A DNA stretch of 6,865 nt from Pseudofrankia asymbiotica (GTDB lineage Bacteria > Actinomycetota > Actinomycetes > Frankiales > Frankiaceae). Positions 5,821-6,865 of the stretch are shown in pieces (positions within the stretch are counted from its first letter, which is position 1; each line of letters opens with the position of its first letter). The position numbers and the translations under genes are program-made. The notes beneath the pieces were generated by a model. That model ran no database searches and was not told where the DNA came from. It saw only the letters and a list, made by a program, of their open reading frames with translations. The stretch covers positions 38,203-45,067 of the forward strand of contig NZ_MOMC01000008.1 in assembly GCF_001983105.1 (NCBI RefSeq), given 5' to 3'.

Positions 5821-5855
5821 CATGACGTGTATACACGACATGTATACACGTCGTC
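5817..5855. promoter_or_regulatory. PadR operator: three tandem 13-bp repeats with inverted repeat
   Basis: Three 13-base units follow one another exactly: TATACATGACGTG (5817-5829), TATACACGACATG (5830-5842) and TATACACGTCGTC (5843-5855). The same DNA contains a perfect 12-bp inverted repeat, GACGTGTATACA (5824-5835) and TGTATACACGTC (5841-5852), separated by CGACA, and two perfect TGTATACA palindromes 13 bases apart. Known PadR operators are often built on ATGT...ACAT-like half-sites, which fits. The array covers the -10 box and the space upstream, so bound PadR should block RNA polymerase. It lies between map and padR and is very A/T-rich for this genome. Confidence 0.78.
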
Positions 5856-5875
5856 GTAGAGGCCGGGGAGGGCGG

Positions 5876-6643
5876 TCAGGGGAGGGTGAGGACGCGGGGC
5901 CCGTCGTCGGTGATGGCGACGGTGTGCTCGACGTGGGCGGCGCGGCTGCCGTCGGTGGTGCGCAGCGCCCAGCCGTCCAGGTCGGTGCGGTAGCGGTCCC
6001 GGCCGCCGGCGACCAGCATCGGCTCGATCGCGAGCACCAGGCCGGTGCGCAGCGGGAAGCCGCGGCCGGGAGCGCCGTCGTTGGCGACGTGGGGGTCCTC
6101 GTGCATTTTCCGGCCGATGCCGTGGCCGCCGAACCCCTCGGGAATCCCGTAGCGCTCCCGCCGGCAGACCTGGCCGACCGCGTGCGAGATGTCGCCGATC
6201 CGGCCGCCCGGGCGCGCTGCCGCGACGCCGGCGGCCAGCGCCTCCTCGGCGGCCGCGATCAGGCGCAGGTCCGCCGGGTGCGCGGTGCCGACGGTGAAGC
6301 TGGTCGCGGCGTCGCCGGTCCAGCCGCCGAGCTCCGCGCCGCAGTCGACGCTGACCAGGTCGCCGTCGCGCAGCCGGTAGCCGTCCGGGATGCCGTGCAC
6401 GATCACGTCGTTGACGGACACGCAGAGCACCGCCGGGAACGGGGTGGGGGCGAACGAGGGCAGGTAGCCCTTGAACGTCGACGTCGCGCCCGCGTCGGCG
6501 AGCACGCGCGCCGCGGCCTCGTCCAGCTCCAGCAGGCTGGCGCCGACGTGCGCGGCGTCCCGGGCCGCGGCCAGCGCCCGCGCGACCACCCGTCCCGCCG
6601 CCCGCATCGCCTCGATCGCCGCCGGCGACTTCAGCTCGACCAT
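5876..6643 (-). CDS. map: Methionine aminopeptidase, type I
   Basis: This cytoplasmic metalloprotease removes the initiator methionine from new proteins. In the 255-residue protein, counted from the ATG at 6643, the five metal ligands are in place: Asp100 (VSVDCG), Asp111 (GWTGDAA), His174 (GFGGHGIG), Glu207 (LAIEPM) and Glu239 (AHVEHT). The conserved active-site histidines His84 (VIVHGIP) and His181 (KMHEDP) are also present. Length and motifs match the E. coli-like type Ia catalytic domain, without the N-terminal SH3-binding extension seen in some actinobacterial paralogues. Three nearby ATGs (6658, 6649, 6643) are in frame. I choose 6643 because GGAGGAG (6656-6650) lies exactly six bases before it and would be inside the gene for the earlier ones. 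It lies 68 bases upstream of padR on the same strand, with no terminator seen between. Actinomycetes often carry more than one map; whether this is the housekeeping copy cannot be told here. Confidence 0.93.
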   Translation of the reverse strand: MVELKSPAAIEAMRAAGRVVARALAAARDAAHVGASLLELDEAAARVLADAGATSTFKGYLPSFAPTPFPAVLCVSVNDVIVHGIPDGYRLRDGDLVSVDCGAELGGWTGDAATSFTVGTAHPADLRLIAAAEEALAAGVAAARPGGRIGDISHAVGQVCRRERYGIPEGFGGHGIGRKMHEDPHVANDGAPGRGFPLRTGLVLAIEPMLVAGGRDRYRTDLDGWALRTTDGSRAAHVEHTVAITDDGPRVLTLP

Positions 6644-6649
6644 GTTCAT

Positions 6650-6656
6650 CTCCTCC
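6650..6656 (-). promoter_or_regulatory. Ribosome-binding site that sets the map start
   Basis: Minus-strand GGAGGAG is followed by ATGAAC and then the ATG at 6643. The six-base gap to that ATG is ideal, whereas the ATG at 6649 touches the site and the ATG at 6658 precedes it. This decides the start. Confidence 0.7.
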
Positions 6657-6768
6657 ATCGGGGCTGTGCCGCGTCATACCGGCCGGCCGGCGGGGCCGCG
6701 GGCCGGGACTTGGCCCGAACTCGCCACCGTGTGGTCCCGGTCCGCGCGACGGCGCGGTCGACATCTGC

Positions 6769-6792
6769 GATAACTATACCGGTATAACTATC
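6769..6792. promoter_or_regulatory. 24-bp near-palindrome between map and the XRE-like gene
   Basis: The centre TATACCGGTATA (6775-6786) is a perfect 12-bp palindrome, and outer arms GATA (6769-6772) and TATC (6789-6792) also pair, so ten of twelve base pairs match. The word ATAACTAT also occurs twice in direct orientation (6770-6777 and 6784-6791). Minus-strand TATAGT (6779-6774) could be the -10 of map, giving a leader of about 124 bases; plus-strand TATAAC (6783-6788) could be a -10 in the other direction. The site is well placed to control both divergent genes, most simply as the operator of the XRE-like regulator. Confidence 0.6.
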
Positions 6793-6799
6793 ACGGGAT

Positions 6800-6805
6800 T
6801 AGAAT
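6800..6805 (+). promoter_or_regulatory. -10 box of the XRE-like gene
   Basis: TAGAAT fits the actinobacterial TAnnnT -10 pattern and ends seven bases before the ATG at 6813, so the transcript would be leaderless. No Shine-Dalgarno is visible upstream of that ATG. There is no recognisable -35 box at 17 bases; the palindrome occupies that region. Confidence 0.45.
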
Positions 6806-6812
6806 GCTGCGC

Positions 6813-6865
6813 ATGGTGCGGACACCGCTGACCAACCATGAACGGGCGCGAGGCGAACGGCTCGG
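6813..6865 (+). CDS. Probable XRE-family helix-turn-helix regulator, N-terminus only
   Basis: Only the first 17 full codons are visible before the right edge: MVRTPLTNHERARGERL. The LT-x-x-ERxRGERL pattern is a typical opening of small actinobacterial XRE-type regulators, just before the helix-turn-helix begins (usually GxxLRxAR next). The ATG at 6813 is chosen because TAGAAT lies seven bases upstream and no ribosome-binding site is present. An in-frame ATG at 6804 would add three residues (MLR) and overlap the -10 box. It diverges from map, with the 24-bp palindrome between them, consistent with autoregulation. With so little sequence the family call is tentative. Confidence 0.5.
   Translation, partial: MVRTPLTNHERARGERL

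Noticed and set aside
4456..5841. N-terminally extended ABC ATPase of 461 residues
   Set aside because: The extra part lies over padR in another frame and is low-complexity. The ATG at 5262 overlaps the padR stop and directly precedes the ABC protein.
6699..6717. Riboswitch or attenuator in the map leader
   Set aside because: A CGGGCC/GGCCCG stem is present, but there is no recognisable riboswitch core and such short GC stems are common by chance here.
5259..6764. N-terminally extended PadR of 501 residues
   Set aside because: The extension is map DNA read out of frame and is Arg/Gly-rich. The PadR fold begins exactly at the ATG at 5807.
5822..6787. Plus-strand 321-codon open frame antisense to map
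   Set aside because: It is antisense to a methionine aminopeptidase with every metal ligand present. It starts within the padR operator.
1..6865. tRNA, rRNA, CRISPR array or intact insertion sequence
   Set aside because: I found no cloverleaf with a GTTCRANNC T-loop, no regularly spaced long repeats with unique spacers, and no transposase with catalytic motifs.

Overview
This window is very GC-rich (roughly 70% by eye), with codon third positions almost always G or C. Together with an Hrp1-like CBS protein, a TfoX_N protein and a PadR-linked ABC exporter, this points to a high-GC actinomycete. A Frankia-like organism is my best guess, but the window cannot prove genus.

Layout. Positions 1-1204 look like a zone of gene decay. 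The 3' part of an alpha/beta-hydrolase gene (+) is joined at about 336-345, tail to tail, to the 5' part of a zinc-independent quinone-oxidoreductase-like gene (-), so both have lost their C-terminal ends. A perfect 8-bp inverted repeat lies upstream of the oxidoreductase. A TfoX_N-domain gene (+) follows and loses its family resemblance after about 67 codons. It runs into a short stretch with nested inverted repeats and a frame resembling a TnpB (OrfB) C-terminal tail. Positions 1205-1645 (-) hold an intact two-CBS-domain protein very like mycobacterial Hrp1. Positions 1646-1966 are a non-coding gap with several palindromes.

The core of the window (1967-5807, -) is a compact three-gene operon: padR regulator, ABC ATPase, then a large FtsX-type permease. 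Each junction is a 4-base ATGA stop/start overlap, which implies tight translational coupling. Just upstream of padR lies a striking operator: three tandem 13-bp repeats containing a 12-bp inverted repeat. It overlaps a TATAGT -10 box placed so that the padR transcript would probably be leaderless. The simplest model is an autorepressed exporter or lipoprotein/lipid-handling ABC system, de-repressed by a ligand of the PadR protein.

Upstream of this operon on the same strand is an intact type I methionine aminopeptidase (map). Diverging from map at the right edge is the start of a gene whose first residues resemble XRE-family helix-turn-helix regulators. The map/XRE gap holds a 24-bp near-perfect palindrome flanked by -10-like boxes on both strands. 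The XRE gene also has the TAnnnT-7 nt-ATG geometry of a leaderless transcript, exactly as padR does. I saw no tRNA, rRNA, CRISPR array or intact mobile element.
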